64,000 bases of DNA from Variovorax paradoxus (GCF_018614875.1 NZ_JAGGNW010000012.1:1-64000), one strand, 5' to 3'. Shown: positions 34,867 to 48,292, counted from the stretch's first letter. Program-made: numbers and translations. Notes: generated from the letters alone by a model not told the origin.

Positions 34867-35805
34867 CTAGTGTGCCGGGTCCGCCTGCACATGCTGGCGC
34901 ACAGCCTCGAGCAGCAACGTGGCGAGCCGGCCCACCGGCGCCTCGGCCGCGGCTTGCGCGCGATAGAGCATGAGCGACATCTGCGGCAGCGCCGGCAGGC
35001 CGACGGCCGTGCGGTCGATGGCGCGCACATGCGCGGGCAGGCCGAAGGGCGTGCGCACCGACAGGCCCAGGCCGGCCGATGTGGCGGCCCATAGCGCGGC
35101 AAGGCTGGCGCTGGTGAACGCATGGCGCCATGGCGTGCCGGCGCGGTCGAGCGCGGCGGTGACGATTTCGCGCAGCGGGCACGGCGCATCGAGCAGCACC
35201 AGCGGCAGCGGCTCCTTGCTCTTGCGCGCGCCGGGCCGGCGCTCACGTTCCTTCCACCACGCCGCGTCGAGCGCATCGGGCGCCCGGGGGCCGATCCATT
35301 GCAGAGGCAGGCGCGCCACACGCTCGCCGTGCGGTGTCATCTGCTCGCCGGTGTCCCACGCCAGCGCCAAGTCGAGCTGCCGCAGTTCGAGCCGTTCGCG
35401 CAGTTCCGCGCTGCGCGCCACGCAGGCCTCGATGCGCACCCTGGGATGGGCGCGTGCAAAGCGGCCGAGCACGGCGGGCAGCAGCGTTTCGCCGAAGTCT
35501 TCCTGCAGGCCGAGCCGCACCCAGCCCTCGAGGTCCGCGCCGCGCAGGGCGGCGCCCGCTTCTTCGTTGAGTTCGAGCATGCGGTGGGCATAGGCGAGCA
35601 GCGTCTCGCCCGCATCGGTGAGCTCCAGGCCGCGGCCGGCCTTGCGGAACAGCGCGGTGCCGGCCTGCCCCTCGAGCTTCTTGAGCTGCGCGCTGACCGC
35701 CGAGGTCGAACGGCCCAGCCGGTCGGCCGCGCGTGCATAACTGCCGAGCGCGATGCCGGTGGAAAAACTGCGCAGCACGTCGAGATCGAACATCACCTGG
35801 GACAT
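34867..35805 (-). CDS. LysR family transcriptional regulator
   Basis: A 312-residue LysR protein. The DNA-binding domain is at residues 1-65 (LRSFSTGIALGSYARAADRLGRSTSAVSAQLKKLEGQ), followed by the effector domain. It lies divergent from the MFS transporter gene, the usual LysR target arrangement. The start at 35805 is preferred; an ATG 15 nt upstream is possible. A strong terminator follows. The inducer is unknown. Confidence 0.92.
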   Translation of the reverse strand: MSQVMFDLDVLRSFSTGIALGSYARAADRLGRSTSAVSAQLKKLEGQAGTALFRKAGRGLELTDAGETLLAYAHRMLELNEEAGAALRGADLEGWVRLGLQEDFGETLLPAVLGRFARAHPRVRIEACVARSAELRERLELRQLDLALAWDTGEQMTPHGERVARLPLQWIGPRAPDALDAAWWKERERRPGARKSKEPLPLVLLDAPCPLREIVTAALDRAGTPWRHAFTSASLAALWAATSAGLGLSVRTPFGLPAHVRAIDRTAVGLPALPQMSLMLYRAQAAAEAPVGRLATLLLEAVRQHVQADPAH

Positions 35806-35902
35806 GGATTCACCCTTCATTGATCGTCCTGTTTTTTGGAACGATTCACTCATTATTTTCTGATTTTCAAAACCTTTGCAACGGCGGACACTGCGCCGCA
35901 AC

Positions 35903-39473
<3,571 letters not shown>

Positions 39474-39654
39474 GGGTTCGATCGGCTCGAGGCGTCAAGC
39501 TGCACGGCGGAGCGCGCCGCCGCTGCCACATGCGGTGGCGAAGCGTGCCAATGGGGCCGAGCTGCGGATTGTGGCGCCGCGCGGCGCGCGGGTGGGTCCG
39601 GGCGGGTGAATCGCGTCGATGAAACCTTGCCGGGGTTCTCGGCGTCGCGCTGCG

Positions 39655-40653
39655 CTATGCGTTCTTCGGCGGCGCGATCATCACGTTCTTGAAGTAGCCC
39701 GCATCGAGCGGGACATTGGGCGAGGTCACGATCTTGAGGCTCCCCGCCGGGAGCGGCGACGGTGCCGGCGCAAGATGGGGAATGAACCTTTCCGGAGTCA
39801 GTCCGGCGAGCCCCGGTCGGGCGAGATGCCAGCGCCGACTGTGCTGCCCCTGCTTCGCGGAGACATGAGCGAGGTGCTTCTTGACGGTGTTGACGCTGAT
39901 GCCGAGTCGCTCGGCGATTTGCTTGTTGCTCATGTCCCGGTGCATCAGCGAGAGCACCTCGTCCTCTCGTGCGGTCAGCCTGATCGCAGGCGGCGTCGCA
40001 CCGGACGACGGCCATCCGCCGGCCGCCCGCGATCGCAGCACCGACAAATAGAGCGCCTGCAGCACCGGACCCGGGAAGCACAAGGCGCCTGCCAGCACGA
40101 CATCCAGCAATTGTGCGAACTGCTCTGCGCTCGCTGCCCATTCGATGCAGCCGCGCGCCTGGCTTCGGATCGCGGCATCCAGACCCTGTGTCGAGGGCTC
40201 CTCCCAGCCAAGGAGCCAGTCGGTGGCCGGAAAGCGGCGGCGCAGATCGTCCAATTTGCCGATTCTCTCCGGCGGTGAAATCAACGCGATGTCCAACAGC
40301 AGCAAACGAGGCGCCTGCCGCAGGCAGCGGGCTTCCAGGTCGGAGATGCTGTTCATCTCCGCGTATTCGACCTGGTACATCCGCCCGGCCCGGTGCCTCG
40401 AGGGCAACAGGCCCAGCCCGAACAGCGGCGATGCGCGGCGTGGACAGGTTGCGATGAGAACCGAAACCCGGACTTCGAACGCAGGCCACGGGCCAGGAGA
40501 TTGGATCTCCGGGCAAGCCGGCTGAAAACAGCTCGATGTCCGCAGCGCGGATAGCGCGAATGACGACAGCGGGCGAAAGTCTCGCGTGAACGGCTTCGGA
40601 TCTACGTTCCACGCAGGTTCCAGCCCAACAGACGGCAGTGGGACTTCTTCCAT
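39655..40653 (-). CDS. LuxR-type regulator with receiver-like domain
   Basis: A 332-residue regulator. The first 60 residues are unremarkable. Residues about 62-190 look like a degenerate receiver fold (VRVSVLIATCP, then LLLLDIALISP) without the full acidic pocket. The C-terminal LuxR helix-turn-helix reads LTAREDEVLSLM...SNKQIAERLGISVNTVKKHL (about 230-275), followed by a 60-residue tail. It is divergent from the large secreted protein gene at 40979, its likely target. This is like CsgD/VpsT-type control of surface proteins (inference). The start could be further in, at the Met near residue 92. Confidence 0.82.
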   Translation of the reverse strand: MEEVPLPSVGLEPAWNVDPKPFTRDFRPLSSFALSALRTSSCFQPACPEIQSPGPWPAFEVRVSVLIATCPRRASPLFGLGLLPSRHRAGRMYQVEYAEMNSISDLEARCLRQAPRLLLLDIALISPPERIGKLDDLRRRFPATDWLLGWEEPSTQGLDAAIRSQARGCIEWAASAEQFAQLLDVVLAGALCFPGPVLQALYLSVLRSRAAGGWPSSGATPPAIRLTAREDEVLSLMHRDMSNKQIAERLGISVNTVKKHLAHVSAKQGQHSRRWHLARPGLAGLTPERFIPHLAPAPSPLPAGSLKIVTSPNVPLDAGYFKNVMIAPPKNA

Positions 40654-40978
40654 GGTTTCCTCCGCGGCGCTCGTTTGGAGGTATGCGGAATGTAATGATA
40701 AAGAGTACACAGCCATGCAGATCGATCTGCGGTCCCCGCAAGGTATCGAAAGGTCACGGCAGCAAGGCGCGGCGTCGGAAACGACAAGCCAGCTGGCACG
40801 ACCGGCACGGCGCGTCATCCTTTGGGTGACAACTTTCGAACTATGGACATGGCGCAGGCCGACGGTTCAGCATCCATTTCCCTCTGCTGATATGTGAACC
40901 TGGTCGATTGCCGGCGAATGCGCCCCAACCGGGGTTGCACTATTCCTATCGGCGTATTTTTCCAAACAAGGAGTATTT
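40654..40978. other. divergent regulatory region, LuxR gene / T1SS substrate
   Basis: This 325-nt region separates the LuxR-type gene from the large secreted-protein gene. It has AT-rich patches at about 40676-40712 and 40940-40980, more than its neighbours. A near-perfect inverted repeat lies at 40814-40830. A strong ribosome site (AAGGAG, about 40968-40973) precedes the ATG at 40979. I find no convincing -35/-10 pair and no coding sequence. Confidence 0.6.
40814..40830. promoter_or_regulatory. possible LuxR-type operator
   Basis: GTCATCC and GGGTGAC flank a 3-nt centre (TTT), a 17-nt near-palindrome with one mismatch. It lies about midway between the divergent LuxR-type and secreted-protein genes. 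Size and location suit a LuxR-family dimer site. No consensus for this regulator is known. Confidence 0.3.
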
Positions 40979-43900
40979 ATGCCTGCACTGAACTTGACGG
41001 CCGGCTCGACCGTTACTCTGGACGAGTCCGCCAATCTGCAGAACCTTGCCGCCACTCCCGCCATTGCCGGAGACAGCAACGACAACGACATCGCCGCAAG
41101 TTCACTGCCGGTCGCCTTCAGCACCCGCCTGACAGCCCAAAGTGTCGGGACTGCCATCAACGCCGCATTGAGCGGCTACAACGGGACCAATACCGGCACC
41201 AACGCATTCACGTTCAGCATATCCGGCACGGTCACCGATATCTCCTTCACGGACGTGAACGGCGCTGCGCTCAATGGCTTCGACAGCGGCCTCAATACCG
41301 CCGGCGGCGAAGACATATTCCTCTACACCGACACGACCAACAACAACGTCGTTTACGGGAAGACGGCCCTCAATGCCGTCGTGTTCGCCGCCTACCTGGA
41401 GGAAACGGGAACCCCGGTGACGGGTGCCAAGATCTGGATGGTCCAGTATGAAGCGATATCGAACCCCAACCCGGCCGACGCCGACGATGCAGTCAACCTG
41501 CTGAACAAGGTCTTCGTCAGCGTCAGCCAGGATATGGACTTCAACCTCGCAGGCGCGCCGTCTGGCCAGAACCTGTTCCTGATGTTCACGAAGGAGAATC
41601 CGACCATCGTCAACGGGCGGATTACCGACGTGACGATCATCGCGACGGGAAAGGACCCGGCAAATCAGTCCGGCGCCAATTCCAACAGCACCGCCGATGA
41701 CATCAACATCACGACCGGCGACACGATCAACACCAGCCAGGCCGGCGGGCCGACCACGTTCGGCACCAACAGCCAGATGATCACCGAGCAGGAGGGCATC
41801 CGCTACACATTCGTGACCGGCGCCAGGGCGGACGTCACCATTCCGAACCTGGACCAGAACGAGGCCGATCTGGAGTCGAACATCGACTTCACCGGCCTGT
41901 TCGGAGCGAGGACGGCCGATTTCGACGTTGTGCAGTTGCAAAGCGGAAAGACTGCGCAGGTCAGGGTCACCGCCTACAGCACGGCGGTCGAGTCCGGCAA
42001 CAGCTTCATCGATGGCTATGCGGGCGACCAGCCGATTTCGATCACGAGCGTGCGCGTGCTCGACTCCGCCGGGGCGGCTCTCGAAACCTTCTCGAGCGGC
42101 ACCGAAGGCGCACTGAGTACGGCCATCGCCATCAGCATCACCGGCGGCGTCGCGATGATCACCGGCGTCAAGGCCGGCTACTCGATCGAATACACGACGT
42201 CAGCGGACCACAACCGCGTACTCATCGAAAACGGGGCGGCCACCAATGCCTCGGGCAACACCCACGCGGATTTCGACATCGGCGGTTTCAGACTGCTGCA
42301 GGTTTCCAGCGCAACGGCTGAAGTCGGCTCCATGATGGTGTTCGAGGATGACGGCCCGTCCATCGTGCTGGCGACGCCCACCGACACCACGCTGCTCGAC
42401 ACGCAGGACGCCGACACCATCGGAGCAGCCACCGACTCCGCCACCCAGAACTTCGGAACTGCCTTCGGTACGACTTCGAGCAGCTACGGCGCCGACGGGG
42501 CGGGCACGACCGTTTCGACCTTCTCGCTCGGCGTGAAAACGCAAGGTGGAGACTCCGGGCTCAAGAGCGATGGCGCGACCATTTACCTGTACCTGATCAA
42601 CAGCAAGGTCATCGGTTCGACTTCCGCCACCCAAGCCGGCGTCTCGGCGGCCAACACCATCTTCGACCTGGCCGTGAACGCAACCGGTTCGGTGACGCTG
42701 CAGCAGTTCGCCGAAATCGACCACGCGTTGCCGGGTGTTTCGTCGAACTACGCGGCCCAGCAGGCCACGCTGGCCGACGATCTGGTCACCCTGACCGATT
42801 CCGTGACGATCACCGATCACGATTTCGACACCGCCACCGATTCCAAGGTGCTCAACATCGGCGCGAACATCAAGTTCGACGACGCCGGCCCGTCCATCGT
42901 GCTGGCAACGCCCACCGACACCGCGCTGCTCAATACCCAGGACGCCCAGACCATCGCAGCAGCCACCGACTCCGCCGTCCAGAGCTTCGCGAGCGCCTTC
43001 GGCGTGACTTCGAGCAGCTATGGCCCCGACGGAGCGGGCACCACCACATCGACCTTTGCGCTGGCCACGCAGGGCGGAGATTCCGGGCTCAAGAGCGATG
43101 GCGCGACCATCTACCTGTACCTGATCAACAGCAAGGTCATCGGATCGACTTCCGCCACCGCAGGCGGCGTTACAACGGCCAACACCATCTTCGACGTCAC
43201 GGTGAGCGCAACCGGTTCGGTGACGCTGCAGCAGCTTGCCGAAATCGACCACGCGCTGCCGGGTGATTCGTCCAACTACGCGGCCCAGGAGGCCACGCTG
43301 GTCGACACGCTGGTCACCCTGACCAGCACCGTGACGGTCACCGATGGAGATGGCGATACCGCGACCGATTCCAAGGTGCTCAACATCGGCGCCAACATCA
43401 AGTTCGACGACGACGGCCCTACGGTGACCTTCATCTCCGACCTCACCGGAACGAACGACGCCCAGCCTATTGCGGGGACCTACAACTTCTCCGTGGGCGC
43501 CGACGACGTGGACAACGCATCCACCGACGGCATCGTGCTGAACAGCCTGACCGGAACGACCGGCGGCGGGCGGGCGATCACCGATGCAACCGTCTCGCAC
43601 TTTGCCGAAGATGCCACGACGGTCACCTACAACTTCAGCTTCAACTACTACGCGGGTCCAACGTCGACGACAACGCAGGCGGCAACGGGCACGGTGGTCT
43701 TCAACAAGACGGACGGTACCTTCGCCTTTGACATGAATCAGGTCATCGGAGGACAAACGACGTTCTCTACGGGTGCGCCGCTGGCATCCTTCAACTACGA
43801 CACCGAAGGGAACAACTCGCCGGAGATCGTGGTCCAGAAGTACAGCAACGACTTTTACGGCGTGCTGTCCGCCAGGGCCGCCACGCCTCCGAGTGACACC

Positions 43901-44644
43901 GGCGATCTGGTGGCGGGCGGCAATCACGCGTTCTTGGCGAGCGAAACCTTCAACAGCGAGAGTACGGGCTTTGTCAACGTCGCAACCAATACCCTGGGGG
44001 TGAATTCCGACACCGTCCAGGCCGGCGAGTTGCTGAACTTCGACTTCTACAGGTCGAATCCAGTAAGCAACCCCAACCTGACGAGTCCGCCGCAGCGGCC
44101 TAACGCGGCCGTCGTCGGGACGGACACGGCCTACGCCGACGCGATCAACATCACGATCGATCAGATCACGGACGGCGAAGACGTGGCTGTTCTGCTGAAG
44201 TTGTACAACGTGTCGACCAACACCTCCGCGACCAGGCTTCTGATCGCCAACTCCGCGACGGACTATCAATCGGCCGGAGGAGGCATGAAGGTCGTCAGCA
44301 TCGGCGAGGACGACTACGACAGCGCCAATTTCCAGATCACGGGCGTACAGGTCCTGAGCAGCACCGAAGACATCACCGGCACGGGCATCAGCCTGAGCAC
44401 CCACAACGCGGTGACCCTGACCGCCACCGGGATGAACTATGCCGATACGGCGGACAACGATGTGTTCAAGATCATCAAGATCGATGTGATCACGTCATCG
44501 ACGACCAATTCGGACGTGGACCTGAACTTTGGGGGCAAAGTCATCGACGGCGATGCCGATTTTGCGACCTTCGACTTCGACGTCCACCTGGAGATCGATG
44601 GCGTGGCCAGCTTGATAGGCACGCCCCCGGCGGCGATCGCGTAG
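40979..44644 (+). CDS. large type I-secreted protein with DUF5801-like repeats
   Basis: A 1221-residue protein without an N-terminal signal peptide, rich in Asp, Thr, Ser, Gly and Ala and poor in Lys, Arg and Cys, as in type I-secreted adhesins. Two adjacent repeats of about 176 residues (457-633 and 634-809), each starting DD-x-GPSIVLATP, resemble the DUF5801 repeats-in-toxin domain. A third, divergent copy begins at 810. I see no GGxGxDxxx calcium nonapeptides. Four genes for its probable exporter follow directly. Base composition is less GC-rich than the surroundings. It may work as a surface adhesin or matrix protein. Confidence 0.88.
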   Translation: MPALNLTAGSTVTLDESANLQNLAATPAIAGDSNDNDIAASSLPVAFSTRLTAQSVGTAINAALSGYNGTNTGTNAFTFSISGTVTDISFTDVNGAALNGFDSGLNTAGGEDIFLYTDTTNNNVVYGKTALNAVVFAAYLEETGTPVTGAKIWMVQYEAISNPNPADADDAVNLLNKVFVSVSQDMDFNLAGAPSGQNLFLMFTKENPTIVNGRITDVTIIATGKDPANQSGANSNSTADDINITTGDTINTSQAGGPTTFGTNSQMITEQEGIRYTFVTGARADVTIPNLDQNEADLESNIDFTGLFGARTADFDVVQLQSGKTAQVRVTAYSTAVESGNSFIDGYAGDQPISITSVRVLDSAGAALETFSSGTEGALSTAIAISITGGVAMITGVKAGYSIEYTTSADHNRVLIENGAATNASGNTHADFDIGGFRLLQVSSATAEVGSMMVFEDDGPSIVLATPTDTTLLDTQDADTIGAATDSATQNFGTAFGTTSSSYGADGAGTTVSTFSLGVKTQGGDSGLKSDGATIYLYLINSKVIGSTSATQAGVSAANTIFDLAVNATGSVTLQQFAEIDHALPGVSSNYAAQQATLADDLVTLTDSVTITDHDFDTATDSKVLNIGANIKFDDAGPSIVLATPTDTALLNTQDAQTIAAATDSAVQSFASAFGVTSSSYGPDGAGTTTSTFALATQGGDSGLKSDGATIYLYLINSKVIGSTSATAGGVTTANTIFDVTVSATGSVTLQQLAEIDHALPGDSSNYAAQEATLVDTLVTLTSTVTVTDGDGDTATDSKVLNIGANIKFDDDGPTVTFISDLTGTNDAQPIAGTYNFSVGADDVDNASTDGIVLNSLTGTTGGGRAITDATVSHFAEDATTVTYNFSFNYYAGPTSTTTQAATGTVVFNKTDGTFAFDMNQVIGGQTTFSTGAPLASFNYDTEGNNSPEIVVQKYSNDFYGVLSARAATPPSDTGDLVAGGNHAFLASETFNSESTGFVNVATNTLGVNSDTVQAGELLNFDFYRSNPVSNPNLTSPPQRPNAAVVGTDTAYADAINITIDQITDGEDVAVLLKLYNVSTNTSATRLLIANSATDYQSAGGGMKVVSIGEDDYDSANFQITGVQVLSSTEDITGTGISLSTHNAVTLTATGMNYADTADNDVFKIIKIDVITSSTTNSDVDLNFGGKVIDGDADFATFDFDVHLEIDGVASLIGTPPAAIA
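42347..43405 (+). repeat. tandem ~530-bp duplication in secreted-protein gene
   Basis: Units 42347-42877 and 42878-43405 encode successive domains of the secreted protein and remain highly similar in DNA. For example, CTCAAGAGCGATGGCGCGAC recurs in both, followed by long matching stretches. Differences are mostly scattered single bases and one short indel near the middle. It looks like a fairly recent in-frame duplication. Confidence 0.85.
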
Positions 44645-44660
44645 CGAACTCTTGAGCAAG

Positions 44661-44685
44661 GGGGCAGCAGAATGCTGCCCCTTTT
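44661..44685 (+). terminator. terminator between secreted protein and exporter genes
   Basis: A perfect 9-bp stem (GGGGCAGCA at 44661-44669, TGCTGCCCC at 44673-44681) with a GAA loop is followed by TTTT (44682-44685). It starts 17 nt after the stop of the secreted-protein gene and ends 47 nt before the first ABC gene. No other promoter is obvious in the gap, so partial read-through would give less exporter than substrate mRNA. Confidence 0.85.
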
Positions 44686-44732
44686 CACCTGGCCTGTGCT
44701 CAGGCGTATGAATGTCGAATCTGCGAGGTGTC

Positions 44733-46529
44733 ATGAAACCTCAGGAAAAGCCGGGCGAATTGCGGCAGGCTGTGACCGCGCTCCACCCGTACTTCGTGCG
44801 GGCGGCCTGGTTCAGCGTGTGCTCGGGCCTTTTGCTGCTGGCTCCGAGCGGGTACATGCTCGAGGTGTATGGGCGCGTCGTGAACAGTCGCAGTACGCTC
44901 ACGCTGGCCATGCTGACATTGCTGGTTCTGGCCGCCTACTGCCTGATGGAAGTCCTCGATTGGGCGCGCGCGGAGGTGATGTACCGGGCCGGGCAGAACC
45001 TGGATCAGAAGATGCGCAACCGCGTGTTCGTCGCCATCTTCGAAGCGGGTCTCAAGCGCTTGCCGGGCGGGACCGTGCAGCCGCTCAACGACCTTCGCAC
45101 CTTGCGGGAATTCCTTTATTCACCGCCGCTGCTGGCGCTGATGGAAGCGCCGGTGTCGCTGGTCTTCATGGGGCTGATGTTCGCCATCAGCCCGGTGCTG
45201 GGCTGGTCGGCCGTCGTGGGCTCGCTGCTGCAGGTGTTTGTCGGCTGGATCAACGACCGCAACACGCGGCCGCTGCTGGTGTCGGCCAATCGATGCGCGA
45301 TCGAAGCGCAGCAGTATGCGGACGCAGCGTCGAGAAACTCGCAGGTCATCGAGTCGATGGGCATGCTGCAGGACGTCCATCGCCGCTGGATGGACAAGCG
45401 GCGCGAATTCCTGCAGCGCGAGGCCTTGGCTTCGGACCATGCCGGGACCTGCCAGGCCGCCAGCAAGTTTCTGCAGGTCGTCATGGGTTCCCTGTTGCTC
45501 GGCCTGGCGGCCTGGCTGCTGCTGAAGAACCAGCTCAACGGCGACGCCGGAATGATGGTGGTCGGCTCGATCCTGGGCGGCCGCGCCCTGGCGCCGCTGG
45601 TGCAACTCGTGACGCAATGGCGCGTGGTGGTCAATGTCTGCGATGCATGGCAGCGCCTGAACAGCCTGTTGAACGCCGTTGCCCCGAGACCGGACACGAT
45701 GTCCTTGCCGCCCCCCACAGGCAGGCTGCAGGTCGAAAGCCTCGTTGCAGGCGCTCCGGGCAATGGTCCGGCCATTCTGAAGAACGTGGCCTTCGGCCTG
45801 ATGCCCGGCGAGGTACTTGTGGTCGTGGGTCCCTCTGCCGCGGGGAAAACGACCCTGGCACGCCTGATCGTCGGACTTTGGCCGGCGGCAAGCGGCAAGG
45901 TGCGGCTGGACGGCGCAGACGTGTTCGCGTGGGACAAGAGCGAACTCGGCCCGCACATCGGCTATCTGCCTCAGGACGTGGAACTGCTCGACGGCACGTT
46001 GGCCGAGAATATCGCGCGCTTCGGGGAGGTGCGGCCTTCGAAGGTCAAGGCGGCCGCGTTGGCCGTCGACCTGCACGCCTACATCACGAACCTGCCACTG
46101 GGCTACGACAGCCCGATCGGACCCGAAGGAACCGTGCTGTCGGGCGGGCAGCGGCAGCGGGTCGCATTGGCGCGCGCGCTCTATGGCGAGCCCGCGCTGG
46201 TGGTGCTCGACGAACCGAATTCGAGCCTCGACGATGCCGGTGACGCCGCATTGACGGCCGCCATTCTGAAACTCAAGGCACGCGGCACCACGTTCGTCGT
46301 CATGACGCACCGCACCAGCGTGCTGGCCGTGGCGGACAAGATGCTGGTGCTGTGCGAGGGCGCGATGCAGGCGTTCGGCGCACGCGACGAGGTGCTGGCT
46401 GCGCTGCGGCAAGCCAATGAGCAGGCGTCGTCGGATCGGACGCGCAAGGCAGAAAACGACTCCGTGTCGAGGCAGCGGGACGCCGAAAACGCCGCCAGCG
46501 TCGCGCTTCAGGCGCAACCACTGCCATGA
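44733..46529 (+). CDS. type I secretion ABC exporter, first copy
   Basis: A 598-residue PrtD/HasD-type exporter with an N-terminal transmembrane domain (about residues 1-310) and a C-terminal ATPase domain. Walker A is GPSAAGKTT (from residue 366), the signature LSGGQRQR, Walker B VVLDEPNSSLD, and the H-loop VMTHRTS. There is no C39-like domain at the N terminus. An ATG at 44712 would add 7 residues; 44733 is preferred because it is closer to a GAGG site. It overlaps the second ABC gene by 4 nt. The two probably form a heterodimer or serve as paired exporters. Confidence 0.92.
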   Translation: MKPQEKPGELRQAVTALHPYFVRAAWFSVCSGLLLLAPSGYMLEVYGRVVNSRSTLTLAMLTLLVLAAYCLMEVLDWARAEVMYRAGQNLDQKMRNRVFVAIFEAGLKRLPGGTVQPLNDLRTLREFLYSPPLLALMEAPVSLVFMGLMFAISPVLGWSAVVGSLLQVFVGWINDRNTRPLLVSANRCAIEAQQYADAASRNSQVIESMGMLQDVHRRWMDKRREFLQREALASDHAGTCQAASKFLQVVMGSLLLGLAAWLLLKNQLNGDAGMMVVGSILGGRALAPLVQLVTQWRVVVNVCDAWQRLNSLLNAVAPRPDTMSLPPPTGRLQVESLVAGAPGNGPAILKNVAFGLMPGEVLVVVGPSAAGKTTLARLIVGLWPAASGKVRLDGADVFAWDKSELGPHIGYLPQDVELLDGTLAENIARFGEVRPSKVKAAALAVDLHAYITNLPLGYDSPIGPEGTVLSGGQRQRVALARALYGEPALVVLDEPNSSLDDAGDAALTAAILKLKARGTTFVVMTHRTSVLAVADKMLVLCEGAMQAFGARDEVLAALRQANEQASSDRTRKAENDSVSRQRDAENAASVALQAQPLP

Positions 46530-48250
46530 AGAAACCTGCCTTCTTCAACCGCAGCGAATTGGGGCGCGCTCTTTGGGGGTTCCGAAGGGAGTTCCTGCTG
46601 GTCGGATTGTTGAGCTTCCTGACCAATCTGCTCATGCTCGCGCCGACCCTCTACATGCTGCAGATATTCGACCGCGTGCTTGCGAGCCAAAGCGAACTGA
46701 CCTTGCTCGCGGTGTCCTTGATCACGCTGCTCCTCTTCTGGGCGCTGGCCTTGTCGGAATGGCTGCGCTCCCGCCTGCTGGTGCGGGCCAGCCTGCGCTT
46801 CGACCGGCAACTGAGCACCCGGGTGTTCAACGGGAGCTTTCAGGCCCGCCTCGGCCAGTCGACGTCCATCGCGTCCAGGCCGTTCGCAGACCTGAACCAG
46901 ATCCGCCAGTTCCTGACCGGCGTGGGTATCTTTGCGCTCTTCGACGCACCCTGGACGCCGATCTACATCGCTGTGATCTTCGTTCTTCATCCCTGGCTCG
47001 GCGTCCTGGCGCTGGGGTTCGCCCTGGTCCAGGCCGCACTGGCCTGGTTCGGACAGAGGAAGACCGTCGCGCCATCGGAAGAGGTCCTGAAAGCCGCGGG
47101 CGAGACGATGAGCGACCTGCAGGGCAAGCTTCGGAACATCGAGATGCTCGAATCGATGGGCATGGTCGCCAATCTGCAAAAGCGCTGGAATGGCCAGCAT
47201 GCGGCCTGTATGGACAAGAGCGCTTCCGCGCAGGGCTTTATCAATCGCGTCGCCGGCTGGAGCAAATTCATACGCTACAGCCAGCAGTCGCTCGCGCTGG
47301 GGGCGGGCGCGCTGCTGGTGATCGACGGCCAGTTGTCGGTCGGCGCCATGATTGCGGCGAACGTGCTGATGAGCCGCGCACTGGCGCCCATCGACCAGCT
47401 GCTCGGCGCGTGGCGGGGCTTCGTCTCCTGCCGCTGCGCATTCGAACGCCTCGAAAAGCTGTTGGCCCAATTCCCCGAGCAGGCGCACGTCCCTTCCCGA
47501 GCCGGACCCAGCGGCGAGATCAGCCTGCAAGGCGTCTTTGCGGAGGCTCCGGGACGCCCGATGCCCATCCTGAAGAACATTTCGTTTGCGGTTCCCGCCG
47601 GAACCGTGGTCGCGGTGCTGGGACCTTCCGGCTCGGGCAAGTCCACCCTGGTGAAGGTGATGGTGGGAATCTGGACGGCATCCGGTGGCGCGGTGCTGCT
47701 CGACGGCGTGCCGATCCGCGGCTGGAACCGCCTCGAACTGGGTCCGCACATCGGCTATCTGCCGCAGGACGTGGAGTTGTTCGGAGGCTCCATCGCCGAG
47801 AACATCGCGCGGCTCGGCGAGATCGACTCGCGCAAAGTCATCGAGGCTGCATCCAGCGCGGGCATGCACGAGACGATCCTGCGCTTTCCGAAAGGCTACG
47901 ACACCCTCATCGGTGACGCGGGCAACCTGCTTTCCGGGGGGCAAAGGCAGCGAATCGGACTGGCCCGTGCGATCTATGGCGATCCTTCGCTCATTGTTCT
48001 GGATGAGCCGAACGCCAACCTCGACGATGCCGGGGAAGCGGCGCTGCTGCAAGCCATACGGGAGTTGAAGTCCAAAGGAAAAACGGTGTTCCTGGTGACG
48101 CACCGCCAGGGTGCGGTGGCGGTGGCCGACCGTCTCATGGTTCTGAGCGATGGCGAACTGGCTGCAGACGGACCACGGGATGTGGTGCTCTCGTCTTTTC
48201 GTCGCCCTCAGCCTGCCGTGCGGCCGGCGGTTTTGGTGCAGTCGGCTTGA
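46526..48250 (+). CDS. type I secretion ABC exporter, second copy
   Basis: A 574-residue PrtD/HasD-type exporter homologous to the preceding gene but clearly diverged in sequence. The membrane domain covers about residues 1-310. The ATPase has Walker A GPSGSGKST (from residue 366), signature LSGGQRQR, Walker B IVLDEPNANLD and H-loop LVTHRQG, so the ATP site looks intact. Its ATG overlaps the stop of the first ABC gene in ATGA, meaning tight translational coupling. Canonical systems need only one ABC homodimer, so the pair suggests a heterodimer. Confidence 0.92.
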   Translation: MKKPAFFNRSELGRALWGFRREFLLVGLLSFLTNLLMLAPTLYMLQIFDRVLASQSELTLLAVSLITLLLFWALALSEWLRSRLLVRASLRFDRQLSTRVFNGSFQARLGQSTSIASRPFADLNQIRQFLTGVGIFALFDAPWTPIYIAVIFVLHPWLGVLALGFALVQAALAWFGQRKTVAPSEEVLKAAGETMSDLQGKLRNIEMLESMGMVANLQKRWNGQHAACMDKSASAQGFINRVAGWSKFIRYSQQSLALGAGALLVIDGQLSVGAMIAANVLMSRALAPIDQLLGAWRGFVSCRCAFERLEKLLAQFPEQAHVPSRAGPSGEISLQGVFAEAPGRPMPILKNISFAVPAGTVVAVLGPSGSGKSTLVKVMVGIWTASGGAVLLDGVPIRGWNRLELGPHIGYLPQDVELFGGSIAENIARLGEIDSRKVIEAASSAGMHETILRFPKGYDTLIGDAGNLLSGGQRQRIGLARAIYGDPSLIVLDEPNANLDDAGEAALLQAIRELKSKGKTVFLVTHRQGAVAVADRLMVLSDGELAADGPRDVVLSSFRRPQPAVRPAVLVQSA

Positions 48251-48292
48251 TCCGGTGCCGCACTCTCTTCGATTCAGCTCTCGGAGTTCCAA

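Noticed and set aside
43406..44644. Possible RTX calcium-binding nonapeptides at the C terminus of the large secreted protein.
   Set aside because: Read through, no GGxGxDxxx series is present; the call rests on DUF5801-like repeats and the neighbouring exporter genes only.
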